A stretch of DNA of 6,440 bases from Hyphomicrobiales bacterium (GTDB taxonomy: Bacteria > Pseudomonadota > Alphaproteobacteria > Rhizobiales > JAJFHR01), in assembly GCA_021775515.1 (NCBI GenBank), contig JAJFHR010000269.1:1-6440 (forward strand), in the 5' to 3' direction. A program made the translations under genes and the position numbers. This document shows positions 1 to 6,440 of the stretch, one piece after another. A model generated the notes under the pieces. It saw only the letters and a program-made list of their open reading frames with translations. It was not told the origin of the DNA and made no database searches. Each line of letters starts with the position of its first letter. Position 1 is the first letter of the stretch.

Positions 1-359
1 GCGAGGTTCTGGGGTAACAGGCGATAGGTGCCAATAACGGCCGGATCAGACCCCTTACCACCGACATCCTGGTTGCTGCAACTATGGTCGATGACAAGGA
101 GATGCTCGCAAATATCATCAAAAACGTCCCTATCGAGTTTACTTTTTCGAGCATCCTTGTCTGCCTTGGCCGACATTTCCTCATAAAAAACTCTATAGCG
201 CAACGCCTGGGAAGCATGAATGTCGGAGGGGGTCGTCGCCAGTCTGATTTCCATATTCCCACGTCGCGCTATGGTGACGCGCTCAACCCGATCCGGTAAA
301 ATCGACGTCGATTTTTGGTTTTTTTTCTCAACTTCGGCGCGAAGGGCGCGGACTGTCAT
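1..359 (-). CDS. olsB: OlsB-like acyl-ACP:L-ornithine N-acyltransferase (GNAT-fold), N-terminal part, cut by window edge
   Basis: An open frame starts at the ATG at 357-359 on the minus strand and is still open at position 1, giving 119 codons of the N-terminus. After about 33 basic, probably flexible residues comes 'MEIRLATTPSDIHASQALRY' (res 36-54), then 'RVFYEEMSA' (56-64), 'DVFDDICEHLLVID' (78-91) and 'VIGTYRLLPQ' (108-117). This order of motifs is that of the OlsB / Acetyltransf_5 family, which shares a fold with LuxI-type synthases. OlsB transfers a 3-hydroxyacyl group from acyl-ACP to ornithine, the first step of ornithine-lipid synthesis at the inner membrane. The start is supported by GGAG six bases upstream and by an in-frame stop at 387-389 that leaves no better start. 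The C-terminal half, normally well over 100 further residues, is outside the window, so a related GNAT or 'hemolysin-like' acyltransferase of other specificity cannot be excluded. The assignment to the family is firm; the ornithine substrate is inferred. Confidence 0.75.
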   Translation of the reverse strand, partial: MTVRALRAEVEKKNQKSTSILPDRVERVTIARRGNMEIRLATTPSDIHASQALRYRVFYEEMSAKADKDARKSKLDRDVFDDICEHLLVIDHSCSNQDVGGKGSDPAVIGTYRLLPQNL

Positions 360-365
360 TTTATG

Positions 366-369
366 CTCC
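366..369 (-). promoter_or_regulatory. Ribosome binding site of the olsB-like gene
   Basis: The minus strand reads GGAG followed by six bases (CATAAA) and then the ATG at 359. This spacing fits a Shine-Dalgarno site and fixes the start of the truncated acyltransferase gene. Confidence 0.6.
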
Positions 370-484
370 GCATCATTTTTCGGAACTCATTGGCTATCCA
401 ACAAAAGATCCGATTAATTCTAAGATGCGCATATAGACACCCTAGCGGTCATCTAAACGCACATCCGTTCTTCCACTGGGCAAC

Positions 485-512
485 ATATTAACGTTTTTAT
501 CGCTGCTCTCAA
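485..512 (-). promoter_or_regulatory. Candidate sigma70-type promoter for the olsB-like gene
   Basis: On the minus strand TTGAGA (507-512) and TAATAT (485-490) are separated by 16 bases. The first matches the -35 consensus at five of six positions and the second the -10 at four of six. The element lies in the 254-bp gap between the kinase and the acyltransferase and would give a leader of roughly 120 bases. The region is AT-rich, so chance matches are expected. The rest of the gap holds no gene or convincing terminator that I can see. This is inference from consensus only. Confidence 0.25.
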
Positions 513-613
513 CCACAGATTTTTTGCAACCCCTACCAAATTTCTTCTGTCACGCGATGTTGATAGCAGAGAAATAAGACAGAATTATTATAATAAACCG
601 TGGCATTTGGTGG

Positions 614-3154
614 TTACAAGGCCAGCAATCCGGCTTTCGGCATGTGGTCTGCAGATATATAGGCCGGGTTATTTTGATCCGGTTCGGTCTTTGCCCACTT
701 TTCCAGCAGGTCTATAAGTTCGTCCTTGTCGATCGGTTTGGCAAGGTAATCGTCCATCCCCGCATTCAGGCAGCGATCCCTGTCTTCCGCCATGGCATTG
801 GCCGTCAAGGCAATTATTGGCAGGTATCTGGTATTTGTGCCGGTAACCGACAGAAACGATCTGATTTCCTGAGTTGCCTGCAGGCCATCAAGTTCCGGCA
901 TGTGAACATCCATTAATACCAGGTCAAAAGGTGCCACGGCATTGTCATTTGCCAGGGACGACGTAATCATATCTATCGCTTGAAGACCATTTTCCACATG
1001 GACAACATCATGACCTTCTTTCTCCAGGAGAGAAACTGCCAACAATGCGTTTATTTCGTTGTCCTCTGCCACGAGTATGCGCAGTGAACTGTTATATTTG
1101 CGTGTTTGTTTAGGTTTCGTATTCTGTGATATATCGCTGCCATCATCGGCTGAAAAATTTTCAGAGCGCAGCGGCGGTAAGGCTATTTCGGCTCTGATGC
1201 GACTGACCAGCGAGGAACGTCTGATCGGTTTTACAAGGTAGGTATCAAAACCGCCTCGCGAACTGTCAGAAAGATCGCGCCGTTCTTCAGGAGAAATTAG
1301 AAGTATGCACCTGGGCCGGGGAATTCCATCGGTGGCGGACAGTATTTGCCGCAAGGCGCGGGCTGGATCGGCGTGCTCGTCCTGTTTTGATTTGTCATAC
1401 ATCAGCGTCGTAAATGGCGCACTGGATGCGCGCTCATGCAAAGCTTTTTTTGCTTCGGCTGCGCTAGTGACTATCTTGATGTCGGCACCAAAACTTTCAG
1501 CATAAGTTTTGATCGCACTGCTATTTATCATCGAATTTGTAATGAGCAAAATGGAAAAGCCATCCAGAGCATCAAGCGCGATAATCTCTTTTGGCTCCAA
1601 AGATATATCTGGTTCGTAGGGCAACCAGAAAGTAAATGTTGAGCCGCGGCCTACTTCGCTATCAACTTCGATTGTGCCCCCCATGCGTTCAATCAAAGAT
1701 TTGCTGATTGCCAACCCAAGTCCGGTCCCGCCATATTTACGCGACAAAGTCGAATCGGCCTGATTAAATTGCTCGAAGATTTTTTCCAGCGCATCTTCCT
1801 TCATACCAATTCCGGTATCGCTAATTACAAATTGAATTCGCGTTGGTTTTTTATCACCGGAAGTAGACGATTTTCCCGAGTTCTGGGGGTTTTCCGTTTC
1901 GCTCCTTTTCAACATCACTTCCAAGCGGACGCCGCCATGCTCGGTAAATTTCACTGCATTCCCGGCCAGATTTAGTAAAATCTGCCGCAAACGATTGTCA
2001 TCACCTTTAACCGGCAATGCCACGCGAGGGTCTATTTGCGAGGCTATTTCAATACCCTTAGCATGTGCTCGTGGTGCCAAGAGTTCTGTGATATTTTCTA
2101 CCAGATCCGTCAGGATAACCGGCCGAAATTCAAGTTGCAGTTTGCCTGCTTCTATTTTTGACAGATCGAGAATTTCATCAATCAACGACAATAATGCCTT
2201 GCCCGATTTATCTACAGCGCGGGCATAAGACTCTTGTTCCGGTGATAAATCCGTATCAAGCAACAGCCGCGTCATACCGAGGACACCGTTCATTGGCGTG
2301 CGAATTTCGTGGCTCATAGAGGCCAGGAACATCGATTTTGCCCGATTGGCAGATTCCGCCTGATCCCGGGTTGTTGCCAACTCGTGTTCATCTTTCTTGC
2401 GATTGGAGATGTCACGGCCGACACTTTGCACTTCACTGATTGTCCCGCGTTCATTGAGAATGGCGAAATCTTCCCAAGCATACCAGCGCGGGCCTTGGGT
2501 TGTTTGAATCTGCTGGTCATATTTGACGCGATGCGGCGGTTTTAACAACCGTGACTGAACGTGATGGGCAGGCGAACCACTAATAATCGTAGGTTTAAAA
2601 ATCGATCCTGTTGCGGTTGCTGAATCGACATTGAAAGCTTCGCAAAACGCATCGTTGACAAAAGTTAGCAGACCGCTTGAATTTTTGCGAAAAATAATAT
2701 CGTCCTGACTGTCAACAAGGCCTCGGTAACGTGTTTCGCTTTCCCTGAGTTCACTATTTATCGAATTTAGTTCCGCGATGCTGGTTTCGAGCTGTTCTGC
2801 CATTGACGATAAATTAGCGGTTTGGCCGCTGAGAATTGCCTGGTTTCGACGCGCTTCCAACCAGCCATAAATCGCAGCGGCAGCTATAAGTATGCCCAGT
2901 ACCGCAATATATTCAGGCCTGAAACCAAAAAGGTTTCCAGAAAAAAGAACATCGAGAACCAAAACGATGCTCGCGGCGACACCGATAACAATAACCGCTG
3001 CTGAAGCTGCTCTCATAAAATTAAAACGTTGATCCGAAACGGATTTCTGGACTTGCGTACGGGCCATGCGCATCATCGTCTGGCGCGACCTGCCGGTGTT
3101 GGCAGACGAGTTTTTTGCTACTGATTCGGCATGTGAATCGGAGATTTCCGCCAT
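614..3154 (-). CDS. Membrane-anchored hybrid sensor histidine kinase (PAS-HisKA-HATPase-REC-REC)
   Basis: This 846-aa inner-membrane hybrid kinase begins with a polar Ser/Asn-rich tail, then two hydrophobic segments (about res 49-71 and 81-98) joined by a loop of only some ten residues. Next comes a predicted coiled linker (about 105-142) and a PAS domain (about 140-250). The dimerisation domain has the phospho-accepting His282 in 'SHEIRTP'. The ATPase domain shows the N box (Asn395, Asn399), 'DTGIG' (446-450) and 'GGTGLGL' (475-481), so the kinase core looks intact. Two receiver-like domains follow. The first (about 533-656) has 'ITNS' where the acidic pair should be, but keeps a Lys in 'VKPI' (Lys642). 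The second (about 691-818) is complete, with Glu697/Asp698, phospho-acceptor Asp749, Thr784 and Lys806. No Hpt domain follows, so phosphotransfer must use a separate protein. The almost absent periplasmic loop suggests that the signal is sensed in the membrane or through the cytoplasmic PAS domain; the ligand is unknown. No strong Shine-Dalgarno precedes the ATG, and Met27, Met28 or Met30 are possible alternative starts. Confidence 0.93.
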   Translation of the reverse strand: MAEISDSHAESVAKNSSANTGRSRQTMMRMARTQVQKSVSDQRFNFMRAASAAVIVIGVAASIVLVLDVLFSGNLFGFRPEYIAVLGILIAAAAIYGWLEARRNQAILSGQTANLSSMAEQLETSIAELNSINSELRESETRYRGLVDSQDDIIFRKNSSGLLTFVNDAFCEAFNVDSATATGSIFKPTIISGSPAHHVQSRLLKPPHRVKYDQQIQTTQGPRWYAWEDFAILNERGTISEVQSVGRDISNRKKDEHELATTRDQAESANRAKSMFLASMSHEIRTPMNGVLGMTRLLLDTDLSPEQESYARAVDKSGKALLSLIDEILDLSKIEAGKLQLEFRPVILTDLVENITELLAPRAHAKGIEIASQIDPRVALPVKGDDNRLRQILLNLAGNAVKFTEHGGVRLEVMLKRSETENPQNSGKSSTSGDKKPTRIQFVISDTGIGMKEDALEKIFEQFNQADSTLSRKYGGTGLGLAISKSLIERMGGTIEVDSEVGRGSTFTFWLPYEPDISLEPKEIIALDALDGFSILLITNSMINSSAIKTYAESFGADIKIVTSAAEAKKALHERASSAPFTTLMYDKSKQDEHADPARALRQILSATDGIPRPRCILLISPEERRDLSDSSRGGFDTYLVKPIRRSSLVSRIRAEIALPPLRSENFSADDGSDISQNTKPKQTRKYNSSLRILVAEDNEINALLAVSLLEKEGHDVVHVENGLQAIDMITSSLANDNAVAPFDLVLMDVHMPELDGLQATQEIRSFLSVTGTNTRYLPIIALTANAMAEDRDRCLNAGMDDYLAKPIDKDELIDLLEKWAKTEPDQNNPAYISADHMPKAGLLAL

Positions 3155-3323
3155 TACGGTAACATTAAGCCAGTTTCATTTGTTCCAATTTGTTTCTTTT
3201 TAACATCACGAAGTTTGACAAATGTTTACCAACAAACAGATTTATGCCGATCATATTAAACGAAACCTGAGCAGCAAGCAGCCGATTAGGATTAGCGATG
3301 AACAACCTGTTGAGACTCCACAA

Positions 3324-4853
3324 CTAGGCAGCGCTTCTTAATTCCAGCGAGCTGGTTCTGTAACTCAGGGCCTCGGCAATATGGATACGACCCAGGTTTT
3401 CGACATTTTCAAGATCTGCCAAGGTACGCGCGACCCGCAAAACACGGTGATATCCGCGCGCGCTCAATTGCATGACATCGGACGCCTCCCGCAACAATTG
3501 CAGGCCTGCATCATCGGGGGTTGCAACTTTTTCCAATAATTCTCCGTCTGCCTGAGCATTGGTTGTGTTGCTGCCCGGCGATGACCGGTAGCGTTGGTGT
3601 TGGATGTCGCGGGCAACATAAACGCGTTTGGCAACATCGGCGCTGCTTTCGCGCGGTGGCGGCAACACCAGATCAGCTGCACTTAACGCGGGAACCTCTA
3701 TGCGCAAATCAATTCGGTCGAGCATCGGACCTGAAATTTTTGCCTGATAATCATCGGCGCATTTCCGGCCACGTTTGCAGGTATGACCGGGTTCGCCCGC
3801 GCGTCCGCATCGACACGGGTTCATGGCGGCAATCAGTTGAAACCGTGAAGGATAGGTAACATGGTGGTTGGCCCGGGCGATCATCGTTTGCCCACTTTCC
3901 AGCGGCTGGCGCAGGCTTTCGAGAACGCGGGGTGAAAACTCCGGCAATTCATCCAAAAACAGAACACCATGATGGGCCAATGAAATTTCACCCGGCTTGG
4001 CCCGAATGCCCCCGCCGATCAGAGCGGCAGGGCTTGCTGTATGGTGAGGACTTCTAAAGGGCCGACGCGGACTTATGCGGCCATCGGTTAGATTACCTGC
4101 AATGCTTGCAATCATGCTGACTTCAAGCATCTCATGGGCATCCATTGGCGGAAGTATTGACGCCAACCGCTGGGCTAACATGGATTTACCTGAGCCCGGC
4201 GGCCCGATCATCAGGAGGTTGTGACCACCCGCTGCAACCACTTCCAAAGCACGTTTGGCACTTTCCTGGCCTTTAATATCGCTTAAATCAGGTAATTGCC
4301 CAGCCTCTTCCGCCATTCCGGGCTCGGGACGGCTCAACACTTGCATCCCCTTAAAATGATTCACCAGCTGAACCAATGTACCTGGACCAAGAATATCAAT
4401 ACTTTCGCTCGCCCACGCTGCTTCACTACCGCAGCTTTCGGGACAAATAAGGCCCTTGCCGGCGGCATTAGCGCCAATTGCTGCAGGCAGAACACCTGCA
4501 ACAGCGGTAATCGAACCATCAAGAGAAAGTTCTCCCAAGACATAATACCGGCTCAGGGTTTCCGCGGAAATAACTTCCATCGCCGCCAGCAACCCTAAAG
4601 CGATGGGAAGATCGTAATGACTGCCCTCTTTGGGCAAATCGGCAGGTGCAAGATTGACAGTGATGCGTTTTGGCGGCAGCGCCAAGCCTATTGCTGTTAA
4701 GGCCGCACGCACACGTTCGCGACTTTCTGCCACGGCTTTATCCGGCAGCCCGACAAGCGTAAAGGCAGGCAGGCCTGGCGCCATCTGCACTTGAACATCA
4801 ACCAAACGCGCTTCAACACCTTGAAAAGCAACCGTATTAATATGAGCAACCAC
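3324..4853 (-). CDS. comM: YifB/ComM family Mg-chelatase-like AAA+ ATPase
   Basis: The 509-aa product has the usual full length for this family. The N-terminal Lon/S5-like domain (about 1-165) includes 'GLPDKAVAESRERVRAAL' (35-52) and 'NLAPADLPKEG' (67-77). The ATPase domain carries Walker A 'GPPGSGKS' (217-224), 'FRSPHHTAS' (266-274), Walker B 'GVLFLDE' (296-302), a four-cysteine cluster (Cys347, 349, 359, 365) and 'SGPMLDRID' (374-382). The C-terminal helical domain has 'LSARGYHRVLRVARTLADL' (463-481). In naturally transformable bacteria ComM is a hexameric helicase that promotes branch migration during integration of incoming DNA. Many non-transformable bacteria also carry it, and its role there is less clear. 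It is not a true magnesium chelatase subunit despite common annotation. Translation starts at GTG, supported by a strong upstream ribosome site; the product begins 'MVAHINTVAFQGVEA' as is typical of the family. It lies 162 bp downstream of gshB. Confidence 0.95.
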   Translation of the reverse strand: MVAHINTVAFQGVEARLVDVQVQMAPGLPAFTLVGLPDKAVAESRERVRAALTAIGLALPPKRITVNLAPADLPKEGSHYDLPIALGLLAAMEVISAETLSRYYVLGELSLDGSITAVAGVLPAAIGANAAGKGLICPESCGSEAAWASESIDILGPGTLVQLVNHFKGMQVLSRPEPGMAEEAGQLPDLSDIKGQESAKRALEVVAAGGHNLLMIGPPGSGKSMLAQRLASILPPMDAHEMLEVSMIASIAGNLTDGRISPRRPFRSPHHTASPAALIGGGIRAKPGEISLAHHGVLFLDELPEFSPRVLESLRQPLESGQTMIARANHHVTYPSRFQLIAAMNPCRCGRAGEPGHTCKRGRKCADDYQAKISGPMLDRIDLRIEVPALSAADLVLPPPRESSADVAKRVYVARDIQHQRYRSSPGSNTTNAQADGELLEKVATPDDAGLQLLREASDVMQLSARGYHRVLRVARTLADLENVENLGRIHIAEALSYRTSSLELRSAA

Positions 4854-4858
4854 ACAAA

Positions 4859-4865
4859 CCTCCCC
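4859..4865 (-). promoter_or_regulatory. Strong ribosome binding site fixing the GTG start of comM
   Basis: The minus strand reads GGGGAGG, then five bases (TTTGT), then the GTG at 4851-4853. No in-frame ATG lies between this GTG and the upstream in-frame stop, so the site decides the start. Confidence 0.7.
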
Positions 4866-5015
4866 GCCAACTCCTGAACATTACTGGAACTTGGAAGACA
4901 AGCCTATGTGATCTTAGGTATTAACACAAGAACAATTAGGGAACAAATTGCATTTAGACTGCTTTTTTAATTTAATCTAATCAGTTGGATCAGCAAATTT
5001 GATTGTCAAAAAGAT

Positions 5016-5957
5016 CTAGGTACGCCGTTTTTCAATGGCATCCCAGATAAGGGCTGCTATGTCCGGCCCGCCAAAGCGTTTGATTTCACAAATACCTGTT
5101 GGCGAGGTTACATTGATCTCTGTCAGGTAATCACCAATTACATCAATACCGACAAAAATGAGCCCGCGTTCTTTGAGTATCGGACCCAGGGCCTTACAGA
5201 TATCAAGATCTCGTTGAGTGAGACCAACATCTTCGGGGCGGCCTCCCACATGCATATTGGAGCGGGTTTCACCTTCCGCCGGCACGCGGTTGATGGCACC
5301 GGCAACCTCACCATCAATCAGGATTATCCGCTTGTCTCCTGTGCGCACTTCAGGCAGATATTTTTGCGCGATCATCGGTTCCGGCATCATGCCATTGAAG
5401 AGCTCAACAATTGAGGCAAGGTTTTCATCGCCGGGCCTCAAACGAAAGACACCCTGGCCACCATTGCCATAAAGCGGTTTGACGATAATATCATCGTGTT
5501 CGTCTTTGAATTTCCGTATCTGCAATTCATCGCGCGTGATCAAGGTTGGCGGCATAAAATCGACAAAATCAGTGACAAAAATCTTTTCCGGTGCATCGCG
5601 AACACTGCGGGGGTCATTCACCACAAGCGTTTCGGGATGAATGCGTTCCAAAAGATGGGTTGCCGTGATATAGGACATATCGAATGGAGGATCCTGCCGC
5701 ATCAAAACGATATCCATTGACGCTAGATCCAACTCATACATCTCGGTAGTGCTGAAATGATTGCCGATTTCATCGCGCACGGTGAGGTCGCATCCGCGTG
5801 CGGATAATCTTCCATTGAGAAAACTCAGTGCATCGGTGAGATAATAAAATACCGAATGACCTCTCTTTTGTGCCTCCAGAAGCATGGCAAAGGTCGAATC
5901 ACCGGTAATATCAATTGTGTTTATAGGGTCCATCTGGACCGCGACTTTTAAATTCAT
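5016..5957 (-). CDS. gshB: Glutathione synthetase
   Basis: The enzyme joins gamma-glutamylcysteine and glycine using ATP, the second and last step of cytosolic glutathione synthesis. From the ATG at 5955-5957 it is 313 aa, close to the 315 aa of the E. coli enzyme. The N-terminal domain begins 'MNLKVAVQMDPI' and continues with 'GDSTFAMLLEAQKRGH' (res 19-34); 'MRQDPPFD' (86-93) and 'NDPRSVRDAPEK' (114-125) follow. The ATP-grasp part shows 'VKPLYGNGGQGVFR' (159-172), 'RTGDKRIILIDG' (205-216), 'NRVPAEGETRSNMHVGGR' (223-240) and 'TEINVTSPTG' (279-288), which cover nucleotide, metal and substrate binding. The frame can be extended eight codons to a TTG at 5981, but neither start has a clear Shine-Dalgarno, and the ATG matches where family members begin. 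gshB lies 64 bp after yraN and is probably co-transcribed with it. Confidence 0.96.
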   Translation of the reverse strand: MNLKVAVQMDPINTIDITGDSTFAMLLEAQKRGHSVFYYLTDALSFLNGRLSARGCDLTVRDEIGNHFSTTEMYELDLASMDIVLMRQDPPFDMSYITATHLLERIHPETLVVNDPRSVRDAPEKIFVTDFVDFMPPTLITRDELQIRKFKDEHDDIIVKPLYGNGGQGVFRLRPGDENLASIVELFNGMMPEPMIAQKYLPEVRTGDKRIILIDGEVAGAINRVPAEGETRSNMHVGGRPEDVGLTQRDLDICKALGPILKERGLIFVGIDVIGDYLTEINVTSPTGICEIKRFGGPDIAALIWDAIEKRRT

Positions 5958-6021
5958 GGAAATATTTTCTGCTGTTGTCAAATAGACCGGAGTTCAGGAA
6001 AACCGAAATTCAAGGTACATT

Positions 6022-6408
6022 TTAGGATAGGTTATTGTCTAGAAATGCTCCCCTTATATGTGTTGGCCATCGCCATGGCGCCAGCAGAATTACATCAAAT
6101 CTCATGTTTCCTGTTGCCCTATGACGATGTTTACTTAGCCAAAATCTGGCGGCCCGGGCAATCCTGAATTGCTGTTGTGGTGTTATGGCATGGGCTGCCA
6201 CTTCACGTTGCGCCCTAAATTTTACCTCAGCAAAAATAATTTGCTTGCGGTGGGCCAATATCAGGTCAATTTCGCCAACCGGGCACTTATACCGCCAGGC
6301 AAGTGGCCAATATCCCTTGACCATCAAATAAACCATCGCCAGCCATTCAGCCCGCTTACCCGCAACATAGGTTACCTGTTTACGGTTTTTGCTCTTGGGC
6401 GCAGTCAT
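6022..6408 (-). CDS. yraN: YraN/UPF0102 family predicted nuclease-fold protein
   Basis: This small 128-aa protein has the conserved layout of the UPF0102 (YraN) family, whose fold resembles RecB-type and Holliday-junction-resolving nucleases. Visible motifs are 'GKRAEWLA' (res 17-24), 'VGEIDLI' (44-50) with Glu46 and Asp48, 'FAEVKFR' (59-65) with Glu61 and Lys63, and 'MRFDVI' (102-107). The E-D-ExK pattern is that of a metal-dependent nuclease active site and is complete here. The biological role of the family is not firmly established, and activity is inferred from the motif. The start codon overlaps the stop of the upstream gene (ATGA), and AGGTGG sits seven bases before it (6416-6421), so the two are likely translationally coupled. 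The position between an rsmI-like 3' end and gshB matches what is commonly seen for yraN. Confidence 0.92.
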   Translation of the reverse strand: MTAPKSKNRKQVTYVAGKRAEWLAMVYLMVKGYWPLAWRYKCPVGEIDLILAHRKQIIFAEVKFRAQREVAAHAITPQQQFRIARAARFWLSKHRHRATGNMRFDVILLAPWRWPTHIRGAFLDNNLS

Positions 6409-6440
6409 TTTTCATCCACCTTCGACAAAATAAGTGCGCG
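6405..6440 (-). CDS. rsmI: 3' end of an upstream gene, probably 16S rRNA 2'-O-ribose methyltransferase RsmI
   Basis: On the minus strand an open frame enters from the right edge, encodes 'RALILSKVDEK' and stops at TGA (6405-6407), overlapping the ATG of yraN. Only 11 codons are visible. RsmI proteins often end in a segment of the type 'LYxRALxL', and rsmI is very commonly the gene immediately before yraN. RsmI methylates C1402 of 16S rRNA. The reading frame and its coupling to yraN are seen directly; the identity rests on context and a short tail. Confidence 0.5.
   Translation of the reverse strand, partial: RALILSKVDEK

Noticed and set aside
84..417. Two short plus-strand open frames at the left edge
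   Set aside because: They overlap the antisense OlsB-like gene, whose conserved motifs on the minus strand explain the coding signal; the plus-strand products resemble nothing.
544..584. Inverted repeat TTCTGTC / GACAGAA in the gap between kinase and olsB-like gene
   Set aside because: The arms are seven bases with a loop of nearly 30 bases and no U-tract. This is weak as a terminator or operator and may be chance.
585..613. Palindrome TTATTATAATAA and a short AACC/GGTT pairing after the kinase stop, as a terminator
   Set aside because: The stem has only four pairs, and the palindrome is purely AT with no loop-forming GC stem or clean U-tract. It does not meet the form of an intrinsic terminator.
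3250..3310. Possible terminator hairpin between comM and the kinase gene
   Set aside because: GCTGCTTGCTGC is a direct repeat, not an inverted one, and the GTTG/CAAC pairing near the comM stop has four pairs and no T-run. No terminator is supported, so read-through into the kinase is possible.
3521..3859. A 112-codon open frame on the plus strand within comM
   Set aside because: It lies antisense to the ATPase core of comM, whose protein is clearly conserved. The translation has no recognisable domain and looks like a shadow.
4981..5009. Perfect TTGACA on the minus strand just after the gshB stop, as a -35 element for comM
   Set aside because: No acceptable -10 lies 16-18 bases downstream (the sequence there reads AACTGA or ACTGAT). 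TAGATT and TAAATT are too far away. It may still be a weak promoter, but it is not supportable as a feature.

Overview
The window most likely comes from the chromosome of an alphaproteobacterium of moderate GC content. The clearest signs are the glutathione synthetase with the N-terminus 'VAVQMDPI' followed by 'GDSTFAMLLEAQ', the OlsB-type N-acyltransferase at the left edge, and a PAS-HisKA-HATPase hybrid kinase with double-receiver architecture. I cannot name the genus. Every gene I can support lies on the minus strand, so transcription runs from the right edge to the left. I see no tRNA, rRNA, insertion sequence, CRISPR array or prophage.

Reading in the direction of transcription, the window opens with the last 11 codons of a gene that enters from the right, probably rsmI. 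Its stop overlaps the start of yraN (YraN/UPF0102, a predicted nuclease-fold protein). A 64-bp gap leads to gshB (glutathione synthetase), and a 162-bp gap leads to comM/yifB (a Mg-chelatase-like AAA+ ATPase, starting at GTG). After a further 169 bp comes a large membrane-anchored hybrid sensor histidine kinase of 846 aa. A 254-bp AT-rich gap with a possible promoter separates it from the N-terminal 119 codons of an OlsB-like acyl-ACP-dependent N-acyltransferase, which runs off the left edge.

The right half is a familiar housekeeping cluster covering rRNA modification, DNA processing and thiol synthesis. The left half pairs a sensor kinase with a gene for a phosphorus-free membrane lipid (ornithine lipid). 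That pairing suggests membrane or nutrient sensing, but adjacency is the only evidence for it.

I looked for an undescribed system and did not find one. The observations most worth a second look are the apparently inactivated first receiver domain of the kinase together with the lack of an Hpt domain, and the kinase's position next to the olsB-like gene.
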